A stretch of 64,000 nt of DNA from Ancylobacter gelatini (GTDB taxonomy: Bacteria > Pseudomonadota > Alphaproteobacteria > Rhizobiales > Xanthobacteraceae): NCBI RefSeq assembly GCF_022601675.1, contig NZ_JAKVIL010000010.1:1-64000 (forward strand), written 5' to 3'. Shown piece after piece: positions 1-11,667 of the stretch. A model generated the notes under the pieces. It ran no database searches. It had not been told where the DNA came from and saw only the letters and a program-made list of their open reading frames with translations. The position numbers were made by a program, and so were the translations under genes. Position 1 is the stretch's first letter, and each line of letters begins with the position of its first letter.

Positions 1-146
1 TCCGCGTCCGACACCCCAGACGCCAACCCCGCCCCCGACGCAACAACAACCTCAGAACCAAGACCAACAAAACGCTTGACCGTCTCAACCGAACCCGAAA
101 CCCGGGGCTCAACCAAAACGTCTTCGTGCAAAATACTCAGCTTCAT
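1..146 (-). CDS. pntA: NAD(P) transhydrogenase subunit alpha, 5' end only
   Basis: This is the first 48 codons of a gene that runs off the left edge. The ATG at 146 is preceded by a strong Shine-Dalgarno (GGGAGGA, about 8 nt upstream). The peptide begins MKLSILHEDVLVEPRV and continues with a VETVKRFVGLGSEV stretch and a SGAGLASGVSDA stretch. This follows the N-terminal pattern of PntA/AlaDH domain 1 (MKIAV..E..EPRVA..P..VKK...LG.EV.VE.GAG). The family couples proton translocation to hydride transfer between NADH and NADP+. It lies 68 bp downstream of pyc on the same strand. Codon use is odd: eight of ten valines are GTT and no glycine is GGC, unlike every neighbour. Identity is inferred from the N-terminus alone. 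Confidence 0.75.
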   Translation of the reverse strand, partial: MKLSILHEDVLVEPRVSGSVETVKRFVGLGSEVVVASGAGLASGVSDA

Positions 147-214
147 TCGCCTTCCTCCCAAGAAGGTAATCGCAGGTTTCATCAGCTCCGCCATTCATTC
201 CGGCGGATTGTCGT

Positions 215-3682
<3,468 letters not shown>

Positions 3683-4165
3683 GAGCGTGTCCTGGATGTG
3701 TCGGTGCCACGGGACGGGAACGTCAGCGACCTACATCCGAGCCAGCGGCTTCCGGCCGGCGAGCCAGGGCCACACCGGAGGCACGCGCCATTCGCGACCG
3801 GCGACCGGGGCCGCCGCATGCCGCATGTAGGAAGCCTCACCGATGCACGAGCCATGCCGTGGATACCGCACCTGTGCAAAATACCGCGCGCTCTTGATGG
3901 GCTAATTGGTATACAGAATTCTAAATACCAGCAAGCCCATTCCGGCGCCGGCGACGGCTCCCCGGCGGCGTGGTTAGCGCACTCTTGCCCGGCCGCGCCG
4001 CCCGAACATGAGCACTTGCGATAACCACCGCGCGCAAACGTGAATACTAATGTCGCCAAATCGACACGCTGCAATGCAAAACAACATCTGCGAGACACGG
4101 CCGCCGTTTTGGTTCATATCATCGAAGCAACATCAGAAACTGAATTCATAATCACGGAGGACTCC
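3683..4165. other. divergent pyc-pyk intergenic region
   Basis: This 483-bp stretch must hold the promoters of pyc (leftward) and pyk (rightward). I see no convincing gene in it. An upstream ATG at 4040 is in frame with pyk but would add 42 residues unlike any pyruvate kinase N-terminus, so it is read as leader. The most AT-rich part, around 3895-3935, contains a long palindrome listed separately. Confidence 0.7.
3907..3930. promoter_or_regulatory. 24-bp palindrome, candidate operator
   Basis: Left arm TGGTATACAGAA and right arm TTCTAAATACCA are inverted complements at 10 of 12 positions, centred on GAATTC. The element stands out from its GC-rich surroundings, 225 bp upstream of the pyc start and 236 bp upstream of the pyk start. 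Size and symmetry fit a dimeric or tetrameric repressor site. The TGGTAT/ATACCA ends resemble GntR-family half-sites, but the regulator is not identifiable from the window. Confidence 0.5.
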
Positions 4166-5713
4166 ATGTACAGCAGGCGGGAACGCGCGACCAAGATCGT
4201 GGCGACCCTCGGGCCGGCCTCGTCCAGCCCGGAGAAGATCAAGGCCCTGTACGAGGCCGGCGTGGATGTCTTCCGGCTGAACTTCAGCCACGGAACGCAG
4301 GAAAACCACGGCCGGGTGATCGCCGATGTGCGCGCCCTTGAGAAGCAGGTCAGGCGCCCGATCGGCGTGCTCGCCGATCTTCAGGGCCCGAAGCTGCGTC
4401 TCGGCAAGTTTGTCGACGGCTCCATCAACGTGACTGCCGGCACCACGATCCGCTTCGACACCGACCCGACCCCGGGCGACGAGACGCGCGTGTCGATCCC
4501 GCACCCGGAAATCCTTGAAGCCCTGCATGAGGGCTCCACCGTCCTGCTCGACGACGGCAAGGTCCGCGTGAAGGTGGTCAAGAAGGGCGCGGGCTTCATC
4601 GAGGCCGCCATCATTGCCGGCACCAAGCTGTCCAACAACAAGGGCTTCAACGTTCCCGACGTGGTTCTCCCGGTCTCGGCGCTGACCGAAAAGGACCGCT
4701 CGGACCTCGCCTTCGCGCTCGACCAGGGCGTGGAGTGGATCGCGCTGTCCTTCGTGCAGCGCCCCGAGGACATCATCGAGGCCCGCGACCTGATCCAGGA
4801 TCGCGCGCAGATCAACCTCAAGCTGGAAAAGCCGGCGGCGATCGACCACCTCACCCGCGTCATCGAACTGAGCGACAGCGTGATGTTCGCGCGCGGCGAT
4901 CTCGGCGTCGAACTGTCGCTGCCGGAACTGCCGGCGCTGCAGAAGCGTGTGATCCGCGAGTGCCGCCGCCAGGGCAAGCCGGTGATCGTCGCCACCCAGA
5001 TGCTGGAATCCATGATTTCCGCGCCGGTGCCGACCCGCGCCGAGGTCTCGGACGTCGCCAATGCCGTGTATGAGGGCGCGGACGCCGTCATGCTCTCGGC
5101 CGAAAGCGCCGCCGGCCAGTACCCGGTCGAGGCGGTAGCGATGATGGAGCAGATCATCAAGCACGTCGAACGTGATCCCGGCTACCGCAAGATCATCGAT
5201 TCCCAGCGCCCCGAGGAAGGCCACAACGTCGCCAACGCGGTGACCCAGGCGGCCTATCAGGCGGCGAACGCCGTCGATGCGGCGGCGATCGTGACCTACA
5301 CCCTGTCCGGCACCACCACGCTGCACGCCGCCCGCGAGCGGGCGCGCATCCCGATCGTGGGCATTGCCAGCCGCCTCGACACCGCCCGCCGGCTGGTGCT
5401 GTCCTACGGCGTCCATGTCGTCCATGCGCCCGAGGAAATCCACACCTTCGGCGAGATGGCCAACAAGGCGACGCAGGTGACGCTGGAGCACGGCTTCGCC
5501 CGCGAAGGCGACTGCATCGCCATCACCGCCGGCGTGCCGTTCGCAACGCCGGGCACCACGAACGTCCTGCGCCTCGTGACCATCGACAAGACCATGTTGG
5601 CCCGCCTGCCCTCGGGCGAGACGGTCGCCGAACGGCCGGTTCAGCGCGCGGCGGCCCGCGCCACCGGCGACGCGATGCTGCGCTCCCGCCCGGTGGAAGA
5701 CCCGGCGGACTGA
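4166..5713 (+). CDS. pyk: pyruvate kinase
   Basis: Final glycolytic step, phosphoenolpyruvate plus ADP to pyruvate plus ATP. The start at 4166 is chosen because it has a good ribosome site (CGGAGGACTCC before ATG) and gives the expected MYSRRERATKIVATLGPAS N-terminus; the protein is then 515 aa. Visible hallmarks are FRLNFSHGT, the LKLEKPAAIDH segment followed by ARGDLGVE (catalytic Lys and metal-binding Glu/Asp), and the MLESMI and DAVMLSAESAAG motifs. At 515 aa it is longer than the usual 470-480 because of a C-terminal tail of about 35 residues rich in Arg, Ala and Pro. A strong terminator follows directly. It diverges from pyc, the enzyme that consumes its product. Confidence 0.97.
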   Translation: MYSRRERATKIVATLGPASSSPEKIKALYEAGVDVFRLNFSHGTQENHGRVIADVRALEKQVRRPIGVLADLQGPKLRLGKFVDGSINVTAGTTIRFDTDPTPGDETRVSIPHPEILEALHEGSTVLLDDGKVRVKVVKKGAGFIEAAIIAGTKLSNNKGFNVPDVVLPVSALTEKDRSDLAFALDQGVEWIALSFVQRPEDIIEARDLIQDRAQINLKLEKPAAIDHLTRVIELSDSVMFARGDLGVELSLPELPALQKRVIRECRRQGKPVIVATQMLESMISAPVPTRAEVSDVANAVYEGADAVMLSAESAAGQYPVEAVAMMEQIIKHVERDPGYRKIIDSQRPEEGHNVANAVTQAAYQAANAVDAAAIVTYTLSGTTTLHAARERARIPIVGIASRLDTARRLVLSYGVHVVHAPEEIHTFGEMANKATQVTLEHGFAREGDCIAITAGVPFATPGTTNVLRLVTIDKTMLARLPSGETVAERPVQRAAARATGDAMLRSRPVEDPAD

Positions 5714-5738
5714 CGTCGAACGACGTGATCACAGATGG

Positions 5739-5768
5739 AAAGGCCCTCTCCCGCGAGAGGGCCTTTTT
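5739..5768 (+). terminator. Rho-independent terminator of pyk
   Basis: A perfect 12-bp stem (AAAGGCCCTCTC at 5739-5750 with GAGAGGGCCTTT at 5755-5766), a CCGC loop and a run of five T. It also has a short T run on the other strand, so it may serve the convergent acetyltransferase gene as well. Confidence 0.93.
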
Positions 5769-5813
5769 CGTTTCGGGACAGCCCGCCCGGAGACCGGGCG
5801 CCCGGATGGCCGC

Positions 5814-6299
5814 TCAGGCCATCTCCATCGCCACGATCTCGATCGGCGCGCCGCCGACGCCATGGGAGAAAAACCCGGTGCCGACCACTTCAAAGCCGTG
5901 GCGCTGGTAGAATCCGGCCGCGTTCAGCGTGGATTCCACCCGGACCGGCCCTTCATGGTCGCGGCGCGCCTGCGCGATGCCGATCGCAAGCAGCCGGCTG
6001 CCGAGGCCGGCCCCGGCGGCCTTGGGGTGCAGGAACAGCCGGGTGACCTCGCCGGGCACCGCATCCACGAAACCGATCAACGCGCCATCCAGCTCGGCGA
6101 CGGTGGTGGCGCCCCGGCCGATCAGCACCTCGTAATAATCCGCGTCGCGCCGGCCCATCCAACCGGCGATCTGCTCGGGGGAATAATGCTGGGTCGACAA
6201 GCCTTTGACCGACAACCAGGTGATGTCGAACAGCGCCTGACCGTCGCCGGAGCGTGCCGGGCGCAGGACGATGCGGTCAGAATCAAGATGTGCGGTCAT
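5814..6299 (-). CDS. GNAT family N-acetyltransferase
   Basis: A 161-aa protein with the GNAT fold signature. It has an N-terminal beta strand (RIVLRPARSGDGQALFDI), a central VTRLFLHPKAAGAGLGSRLL segment matching the acetyl-CoA pyrophosphate loop (R/QxxGxG/A), and a C-terminal NAAGFYQRHGFEVVG segment typical of the family. The start at 6299 (MTAHLDSDR) is preferred over the upstream ATG at 6377, which would add 26 residues outside the domain. The substrate cannot be told. It lies downstream of the M23 peptidase on the same strand with an 81-bp gap, so it may be the last gene of that group. Confidence 0.82.
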   Translation of the reverse strand: MTAHLDSDRIVLRPARSGDGQALFDITWLSVKGLSTQHYSPEQIAGWMGRRDADYYEVLIGRGATTVAELDGALIGFVDAVPGEVTRLFLHPKAAGAGLGSRLLAIGIAQARRDHEGPVRVESTLNAAGFYQRHGFEVVGTGFFSHGVGGAPIEIVAMEMA

Positions 6300-6380
6300 G
6301 GGCTCGACTCGGCTGGTCACTGTGATCACAGAGACTAGCCGACTTCCGGGCCCGGCGGAAAGAGGTGACGCCGCCACCGC

Positions 6381-7589
6381 CTACTCGAAATCCACCACCT
6401 GATCGTTCAGCGGCAGCATGTCGGTCATCGGGCCGACGAGGCGGGGCTCGATGCGGGCCGGCTTGCCTCTCTCCAGTTCGTCTTCACTGCCCGGCGCCAG
6501 CGTGCCCTGCCCGGAAAAACGGGTGAAGACATAGGGCAGGCCGTTGGCGTTGAGCGGTGACGTACCGTCCATCACATGGAAGTGTAGGTGCGGCGCGGTG
6601 GAATTGCCGGTGTTGCCGAGCAGGCCGATCACATCGCCGGTCTTCACCCGATCGCCGAGGCCGACTTTCAGGCTTCCGCGCTGCAGATGGGCATAGAAGG
6701 CATAGGCCCCGCCGCCAATGTCGATGACCACCATGTTGCCGCCGATATTGGCCGGCGTGATCCCCGTCGGCTTGGCGTCCGGGCCCGGCACCTGCTCATC
6801 CGCCCCATCATAGACATTCACCACCACGCCGTCGGCCGCCGCGAGGATCGGATCGCCGTAATAGGCATAATCGGTCACCTTCGTGCCATCGCCGGTGAAG
6901 AGATGGCCATCGTCCCGCAGCTTCACCCAGTCGATGGCGAAGCGCTCCGGCGCGACCTGACGGCCATTGATGGCCAGGATCGCCCCGCGATGGGCGGTGA
7001 GTGCGTCGCAGCAGCCGCTGACCGCGACCCAGCCCTTGCCGCGCAGCGGCGGCGCCACCACAACGGCCGGGCGCCCGGGCACCACAGGCGCGCCGGTGAA
7101 GGTGTAGACGGCCGGCGCGGGGCCCTCCGAATGATCGGGCACCAGCGTGCCGTTCGCGTCCTTTAGCCGGCTTGCGGTGATGCGGGCGGAGAGCTGCGCG
7201 GGAAGCACGGCATCTGCCGCCAGGCTGACATCAAGCAGCACCGTGGCCGAGCCGCCGGGCGCAATGGCGCCGTCCCTGCCGGCATGGAACAGCGTCATCG
7301 CCGCCAGATCCTTGCCCGACAGCGCCGACAGCACCGTGCCCGCAGGATCGACGCTCTCCAGCGTGTCGAGGCGGATAAACCAGGCGCTGGCATTGCTCAC
7401 CGCCAGCTCATAGGCCAGATGCACCCGCCCGTCGGCCCCGCGAACGGGATTGGGCGCGCTCAAGGGGCTGACCGCGATCGACGACAGCACCTCGTCAGGC
7501 TTCAGCGACTGGGCCGCTGCCGGCAGCGCCAGCAGCATGGCGAGGACCGCCGCGCCGCCAAGCGTGGCGAACCTCGATCGAGCGGTCAT
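6381..7589 (-). CDS. secreted M23-family metallopeptidase (LytM-like)
   Basis: A 402-aa exported protein. The N-terminus has a basic start, a hydrophobic core and an AAAQS cleavage site near residue 27. The C-terminal half carries the M23 beta-sheet core: ILAAADGVVVNVYDG, FYAHLQRGSLKVGLGDRV, then GLLGNTGNSTAPHLHFHV, which contains the HxH zinc motif. The first metal-binding motif is not the usual HxxxD arrangement; the RFAIDW segment near residue 216 with an upstream His may supply it. Family members cleave peptide cross-links in peptidoglycan. The residues before the peptidase domain are unassigned. It starts 4 bp after the ThDP enzyme gene stops, so the two are almost certainly co-transcribed. 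Confidence 0.85.
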   Translation of the reverse strand: MTARSRFATLGGAAVLAMLLALPAAAQSLKPDEVLSSIAVSPLSAPNPVRGADGRVHLAYELAVSNASAWFIRLDTLESVDPAGTVLSALSGKDLAAMTLFHAGRDGAIAPGGSATVLLDVSLAADAVLPAQLSARITASRLKDANGTLVPDHSEGPAPAVYTFTGAPVVPGRPAVVVAPPLRGKGWVAVSGCCDALTAHRGAILAINGRQVAPERFAIDWVKLRDDGHLFTGDGTKVTDYAYYGDPILAAADGVVVNVYDGADEQVPGPDAKPTGITPANIGGNMVVIDIGGGAYAFYAHLQRGSLKVGLGDRVKTGDVIGLLGNTGNSTAPHLHFHVMDGTSPLNANGLPYVFTRFSGQGTLAPGSEDELERGKPARIEPRLVGPMTDMLPLNDQVVDFE

Positions 7590-7593
7590 GGCG

Positions 7594-10050
7594 TCAGCCC
7601 TCCAGTGCCCGCAGATAACGGATGGGCTTGCCGGGCGCCACCGATTGCGCGGCGGCGACGATGGCGTTGGCGTCGATGCCGTGATGGCGGTAGAGGTCGG
7701 CGATCGAGCCGGTCTGGCCGAAATGCTCGACGCCGAGCGCGCGGGTGCGATGGCCCGCGACCGAGCCGAGCCAGCTCAGCGTCGCGGGATGGCCGTCGAG
7801 CACGGTGACCAGCGAACAGTTCTGCGGCACCTGCGCCAGCAGCCGCTCGACATGGCTGCGCGCCTTGACGAGGCCGCGCTCGCGGGCACGCGCCGATGCG
7901 TTCCAGCCGGCATTGAGCCGGTCCGCGGAGGTGACGGCCAGCAGGCCGACATCCTTGCGATCCTCGGCCATCAGCCCGACCGCCTCGATCGCCTCGGGCG
8001 CCACCACGCCGGTATAGACCACGACCACTTCGGCATTCGGTCCCGGCCGGCGCACCCAGTAGCCGCCCTCGATGATGTCGCGCTCCAGCTCCGGGGCGAT
8101 CTCGCGCGCCGGCTGGGCCAGCGTGCGGGTCGACAGCCGCAGATAGACCGAGCCGCCGATCTCGTCACGCAGCCAGCTCTGCTCCTCGGCCTCCACGGCC
8201 GGCAGCGGCACGCCCTCGCGCTGGAGATAGTCGAAGGCCCAGCGCAGGATGACCGACAATTCGTCGACATAGGCCGGCTCGAAGGCGGCGAGGCCGTCCT
8301 GCGCCATGCCGATCAGCGGCGTGCCGATCGACTGGTGCGCGCCGCCTTCCGGCGCCAGGGTCAGCCCGGAGGGCGTCGCCACCAGAATGAAACGTGCGTC
8401 CTGGTAGCAGGCATAGTTCAGCGCATCGAGGCCGCGCTGGATAAACGGGTCGTACAGCGTGCCGACCGGGATCAGCCGCGCGCCGAACAGCGACTGCGAC
8501 AGGCCGAGCGCGGACAGCAGGATGAACAGGTTCATCTCGGCGATGCCGAGCTCCATGTGCTGGCCGCGCGGCGAAGCGGTCCAGTCGAAGGTGGAGGGGA
8601 TGCGCTCGGCGCGGAACAGGTCGGCCACCTCCTGCTGGGCGAACACGCCGCGCCGGTTCACCCACCCGCCGAGATTGGTGGAGACCGTCACGTCCGGCGA
8701 GGTGGTGACGATACGGTCCGCGAGCGGCCCACCCTGCTTGCCGAGCTCCGCCATGATCAGGCCGAAGCCCTGCTGGGTGGACAGTTCCGGCTGCTTGGGC
8801 AGCGCCAGCGTCGAAGGCACCGGCAGGCGCGCATCCTCGAAGCGGCGCGTGCCCAGCGCGTTGAACGGGACCTCGCGCAGGAAGCGCTCCAGCTCCGCCG
8901 GCGGCACGTCGAGCCCCTCGAACGGGTCCCACTCATGGCCGTGGCGCACCCCCATGGACGCGCGGAAGCCCTCCATCTGCGCCGGCGTCATCAGGCCGGC
9001 ATGGTTGTCCTTGTGGCCGGCGAGCGGCAGGCCATAGCCCTTGATGGTGTAGGTGATGAACAGCACCGGCCGGTCATGGTCGATGCCCGAGAACGCCTGC
9101 GTGAGCGTCGGCAGGTCATGGCCGCCCAGATTGGTCATCAGCGCCGAGAGTTCCGCGTCGGAGCGCTTGTCGATCAGCGCGGTGAGCGGGCCCTGGTCGC
9201 CGAGATCATCGTTGAGGCGCTTGCGCCAGGCCGCGCCGCCCTGGAAGGTCAACGCGGAATAGAGCTGGTTGGGCGCGCGGTCGATCCAGTCGCGCAGCTT
9301 TTCGCCGCCGGGCTCGGCGAAGGCTTCCATCAGCCGGGCGCCATATTTCAGCGTCACCACCTCCCAGCCAAAGGCGCGGAACAGCGCCTCCAGCCGCGCC
9401 GGCAGGCCCTCGCGGATCACCGCGTCGAGGCTCTGGCGGTTATAGTCGAGGATCCACCAGCAATTGCGCAGGCCCTGCTTCCAGCCTTCCAGCAGCGCCT
9501 CGTAGATATTGCCCTCGTCCATCTCGGCATCGCCGACCAGCGCGATCATCCGCCCGTCGAGCTGGCGCTCGCCGAATTTGTGGGCGCGCACATAGTCCTG
9601 CACCAGGCTGGCGAACAGCGTCTGCGCCACGCCGAGGCCGACCGACCCGGTGGAGAAGTCCACGTCGTCAATGTCCTTGGTGCGCGAGGGATAGGACTGC
9701 GCGCCCTTGTAGCCGCGATAATTCTCCAGCTTCTCCCGCGTCTGGTGACCGAGCAGATACTGGATGGCGTGGAAGATGGGCGAGGCATGGGGCTTCACCG
9801 CGACGCGGTCCTGCGGGCGCAGCACCGAAAAATACAACGCGGTCAGGATCGTGGACAGCGAGGCCGAGGAGGCTTGATGGCCACCGACTTTCAATCCGTC
9901 GGCATTGGCGCGCACATGGTTGGCGTGGTGGATGGTCCAGGCCGAAAGCCAGGACACCTTGCGCTCCAGCGCGCCGAGCAGCCGGAACGCGGCGGGTTCG
10001 GCACCGGCGCGGTTCGGGGCAGGCATATCGTGGCGGCGATTCTCGCTCAT
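7594..10050 (-). CDS. AceE/transketolase-like thiamine diphosphate enzyme (pyruvate dehydrogenase E1-like)
   Basis: An 818-aa protein resembling the homodimeric pyruvate dehydrogenase E1 (AceE, about 890 aa) and transketolases. The ThDP-binding motif is visible as GDAEMDEGN at about residue 173, ending at the LDYNRQS segment about 30 residues on. A histidine-rich WTIHHANHVRANADGLKVGGHQASS stretch (given here as landmarks WTIHHANH and GGHQASS) matches the AceE active-site N-terminus. The start at 10050 is preferred because AGGAGGAGA lies about 10 nt upstream; the ATG at 10107 lacks one. No E2 or E3 gene is nearby, so whether it feeds a dehydrogenase complex or acts alone is unknown. Confidence 0.82.
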   Translation of the reverse strand: MSENRRHDMPAPNRAGAEPAAFRLLGALERKVSWLSAWTIHHANHVRANADGLKVGGHQASSASLSTILTALYFSVLRPQDRVAVKPHASPIFHAIQYLLGHQTREKLENYRGYKGAQSYPSRTKDIDDVDFSTGSVGLGVAQTLFASLVQDYVRAHKFGERQLDGRMIALVGDAEMDEGNIYEALLEGWKQGLRNCWWILDYNRQSLDAVIREGLPARLEALFRAFGWEVVTLKYGARLMEAFAEPGGEKLRDWIDRAPNQLYSALTFQGGAAWRKRLNDDLGDQGPLTALIDKRSDAELSALMTNLGGHDLPTLTQAFSGIDHDRPVLFITYTIKGYGLPLAGHKDNHAGLMTPAQMEGFRASMGVRHGHEWDPFEGLDVPPAELERFLREVPFNALGTRRFEDARLPVPSTLALPKQPELSTQQGFGLIMAELGKQGGPLADRIVTTSPDVTVSTNLGGWVNRRGVFAQQEVADLFRAERIPSTFDWTASPRGQHMELGIAEMNLFILLSALGLSQSLFGARLIPVGTLYDPFIQRGLDALNYACYQDARFILVATPSGLTLAPEGGAHQSIGTPLIGMAQDGLAAFEPAYVDELSVILRWAFDYLQREGVPLPAVEAEEQSWLRDEIGGSVYLRLSTRTLAQPAREIAPELERDIIEGGYWVRRPGPNAEVVVVYTGVVAPEAIEAVGLMAEDRKDVGLLAVTSADRLNAGWNASARARERGLVKARSHVERLLAQVPQNCSLVTVLDGHPATLSWLGSVAGHRTRALGVEHFGQTGSIADLYRHHGIDANAIVAAAQSVAPGKPIRYLRALEG

Positions 10051-10213
10051 ACCGGTCGTCTCCTCCTGGGTAGGGGGAGCATGTCGCCGGTTGGGGTCGT
10101 TCGGCAAGGCACTCTTGGTATGAGGACAGAAATGTGACCTCGGCCGCAGCGGGAGCGCCCGCGCATCCGGTGACGGGGGCGCGGCTTGTCCGGCGATCGG
10201 GAGGGCCGCTCGA

Positions 10214-10237
10214 CACGCGCCCGGCGGCGGGCGCGTG
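10214..10237 (-). terminator. hairpin just after bcsN
   Basis: A perfect 10-bp inverted repeat (CACGCGCCCG at 10214-10223 and CGGGCGCGTG at 10228-10237) with a 4-nt loop, starting 2 nt past the bcsN stop. No T tract follows, so it may terminate weakly or protect the 3' end. Confidence 0.4.
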
Positions 10238-10239
10238 GT

Positions 10240-11421
10240 TCAGTTGGCGGTCGAGGGGTAGCTCGACGCGCCCGGCACCAGTCGCACCGGAGCGCCGGTC
10301 GACGGCGTGGGCGACTGGCCGGAGGGCAGGCCCGGCAGCGTCGGGGGGACGCTGAAGGGCGAACTCTGGCCGGGCGTGGTCACGCTGCGCGAGGGCGCGG
10401 GATCGACGACCACGCCGGCCGGCGGCGTGCCGCGCACCACGGTCGGCGTGGCGCCGGGCGCGAGCTGGGTGGACACGGCCGGCCCGGGCACCTGCGGATA
10501 ACCCTCGACCGGATAGAGCGGGCTCTCCTGTCCCTGCGGCTGCTGGTAATACGGCTCGGTATAGACCTGCTCCGGCTGCGCCACCGGCGTGCCATAGCGG
10601 CGGGCGCGCGGCGGCGCACTGCGCCGGGGCGCGGGGGCCACGGCGGCGCGCGGCTCCGGTCCGAGCCAGCCATCGAGCACCGTGCCGTCGCCCTGCAGGC
10701 CGGACGGATAGGCCAGCGGCCCGCCGACCCTGCCGATGCCCTCGGGTTCGCCGAGCGGGCGGCCATAGGGCTGCCAGCCCTTCGGCAGGAAATAGGCATT
10801 GATGGAGAAGCGATACATCACGCGCAGCAGATCCTGCTCGCTCGCCCCGACCTGACACAGGCGGAGGCGCAGCGCGATGATGCCGCGATCGCGCATCAGC
10901 AAGTAGAGCGGAACCTGCGACTGGATGCGCTGCCACGCATACATGCACAATTCGCCCGAGCCGCCGATGCCCATGGCGTAGTTGAACGGCCCGTAGCGGT
11001 TCTGCACGAAGTAGTTCGAGACATGCATCGAGACGCCGGGCATGCGCTCGGTCATCTCGTCATCGATGACCTCTTCGTTCAGCCAGTCGTCGGCACGCAG
11101 GTTCTCGCTGCCGGTACGTTCCTTCACCGGCCCGAAGAACACGACGTGGAAGGCGTTCTGGCCGCGCGCATAGGAATTGGTTTCGAGCGCGATTTCCTGC
11201 TCGACTGCATTATAATAGCGCGTCTCCAGCACCGCGAGCACGCGCGGCGCGGCTCCAGGCTCCGGCAGCACGATAGCGTCGGAGAGCGGAACCTCGACAG
11301 TGGAGGTCATGACCTTGATATTCGTGCCGTACCATGGATAGGGAGAGCAACCCGCTGCGAGCAAGGCAACGGAAACAGCCAGACCCCCCCACAAAGGCGC
11401 GCGCGTGTTCCGTTGTCTCAT
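10240..11421 (-). CDS. bcsN: cellulose biosynthesis lipoprotein BcsN
   Basis: A 393-aa predicted outer-membrane or periplasmic lipoprotein. The start at 11421 (MRQRNTRAPLWGG) gives a short basic n-region, a hydrophobic stretch and the lipobox LAAGC with Cys25; the longer frame from 11547 lacks a signal. The body (VLETRYYNAVEQEIAL, NAFHVVFFGPV, a segment with two cysteines around ELCMYAWQRI and RLCQVG) matches what is known as BcsN, found beside alphaproteobacterial cellulose operons. The C-terminal third is Pro/Ser/Thr-rich and probably disordered. It diverges from bcsA, 246 bp apart. Its mechanism is unknown; a link to cell-surface export of cellulose is inference. Confidence 0.8.
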   Translation of the reverse strand: MRQRNTRAPLWGGLAVSVALLAAGCSPYPWYGTNIKVMTSTVEVPLSDAIVLPEPGAAPRVLAVLETRYYNAVEQEIALETNSYARGQNAFHVVFFGPVKERTGSENLRADDWLNEEVIDDEMTERMPGVSMHVSNYFVQNRYGPFNYAMGIGGSGELCMYAWQRIQSQVPLYLLMRDRGIIALRLRLCQVGASEQDLLRVMYRFSINAYFLPKGWQPYGRPLGEPEGIGRVGGPLAYPSGLQGDGTVLDGWLGPEPRAAVAPAPRRSAPPRARRYGTPVAQPEQVYTEPYYQQPQGQESPLYPVEGYPQVPGPAVSTQLAPGATPTVVRGTPPAGVVVDPAPSRSVTTPGQSSPFSVPPTLPGLPSGQSPTPSTGAPVRLVPGASSYPSTAN

Positions 11422-11667
11422 GACCTCGTCTAAATGTTTGGGCCGACGACACGGCGAAGACCCACCCCCCGACCGCACGTATAAAAAATCAGCAGGTGAA
11501 CCCCGCCGAATCACCTGCCTGTTCGGGACTTTAGCCTGAGGTGTCACAGGTTGGAATCTACGATTGGCGATAGAGTTTGCGTTTAGATAGATTTCCTCAA
11601 CCTCTAGTCATTAAGACACTCAGAACTGGAACGATCAGCGCGAGCTGAAACCGGACTTGGAGCGACG
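11422..11667. promoter_or_regulatory. bcsN-bcsA divergent promoter region
   Basis: A 246-bp region between divergent starts. It is more AT-rich than its flanks around 11540-11620 and must carry both promoters. I could not place -35/-10 boxes or an operator with confidence. Confidence 0.5.

Noticed and set aside
4040..4165. N-terminal extension of pyruvate kinase from an upstream ATG
   Set aside because: The 42 added residues do not look like the family, and the internal ATG at 4166 has a strong ribosome site.
7450..10137. Rightward 895-codon frame opposite the ThDP enzyme
   Set aside because: Shadow of a gene with clear ThDP motifs; Arg/Asp/His-rich translation with no motif.
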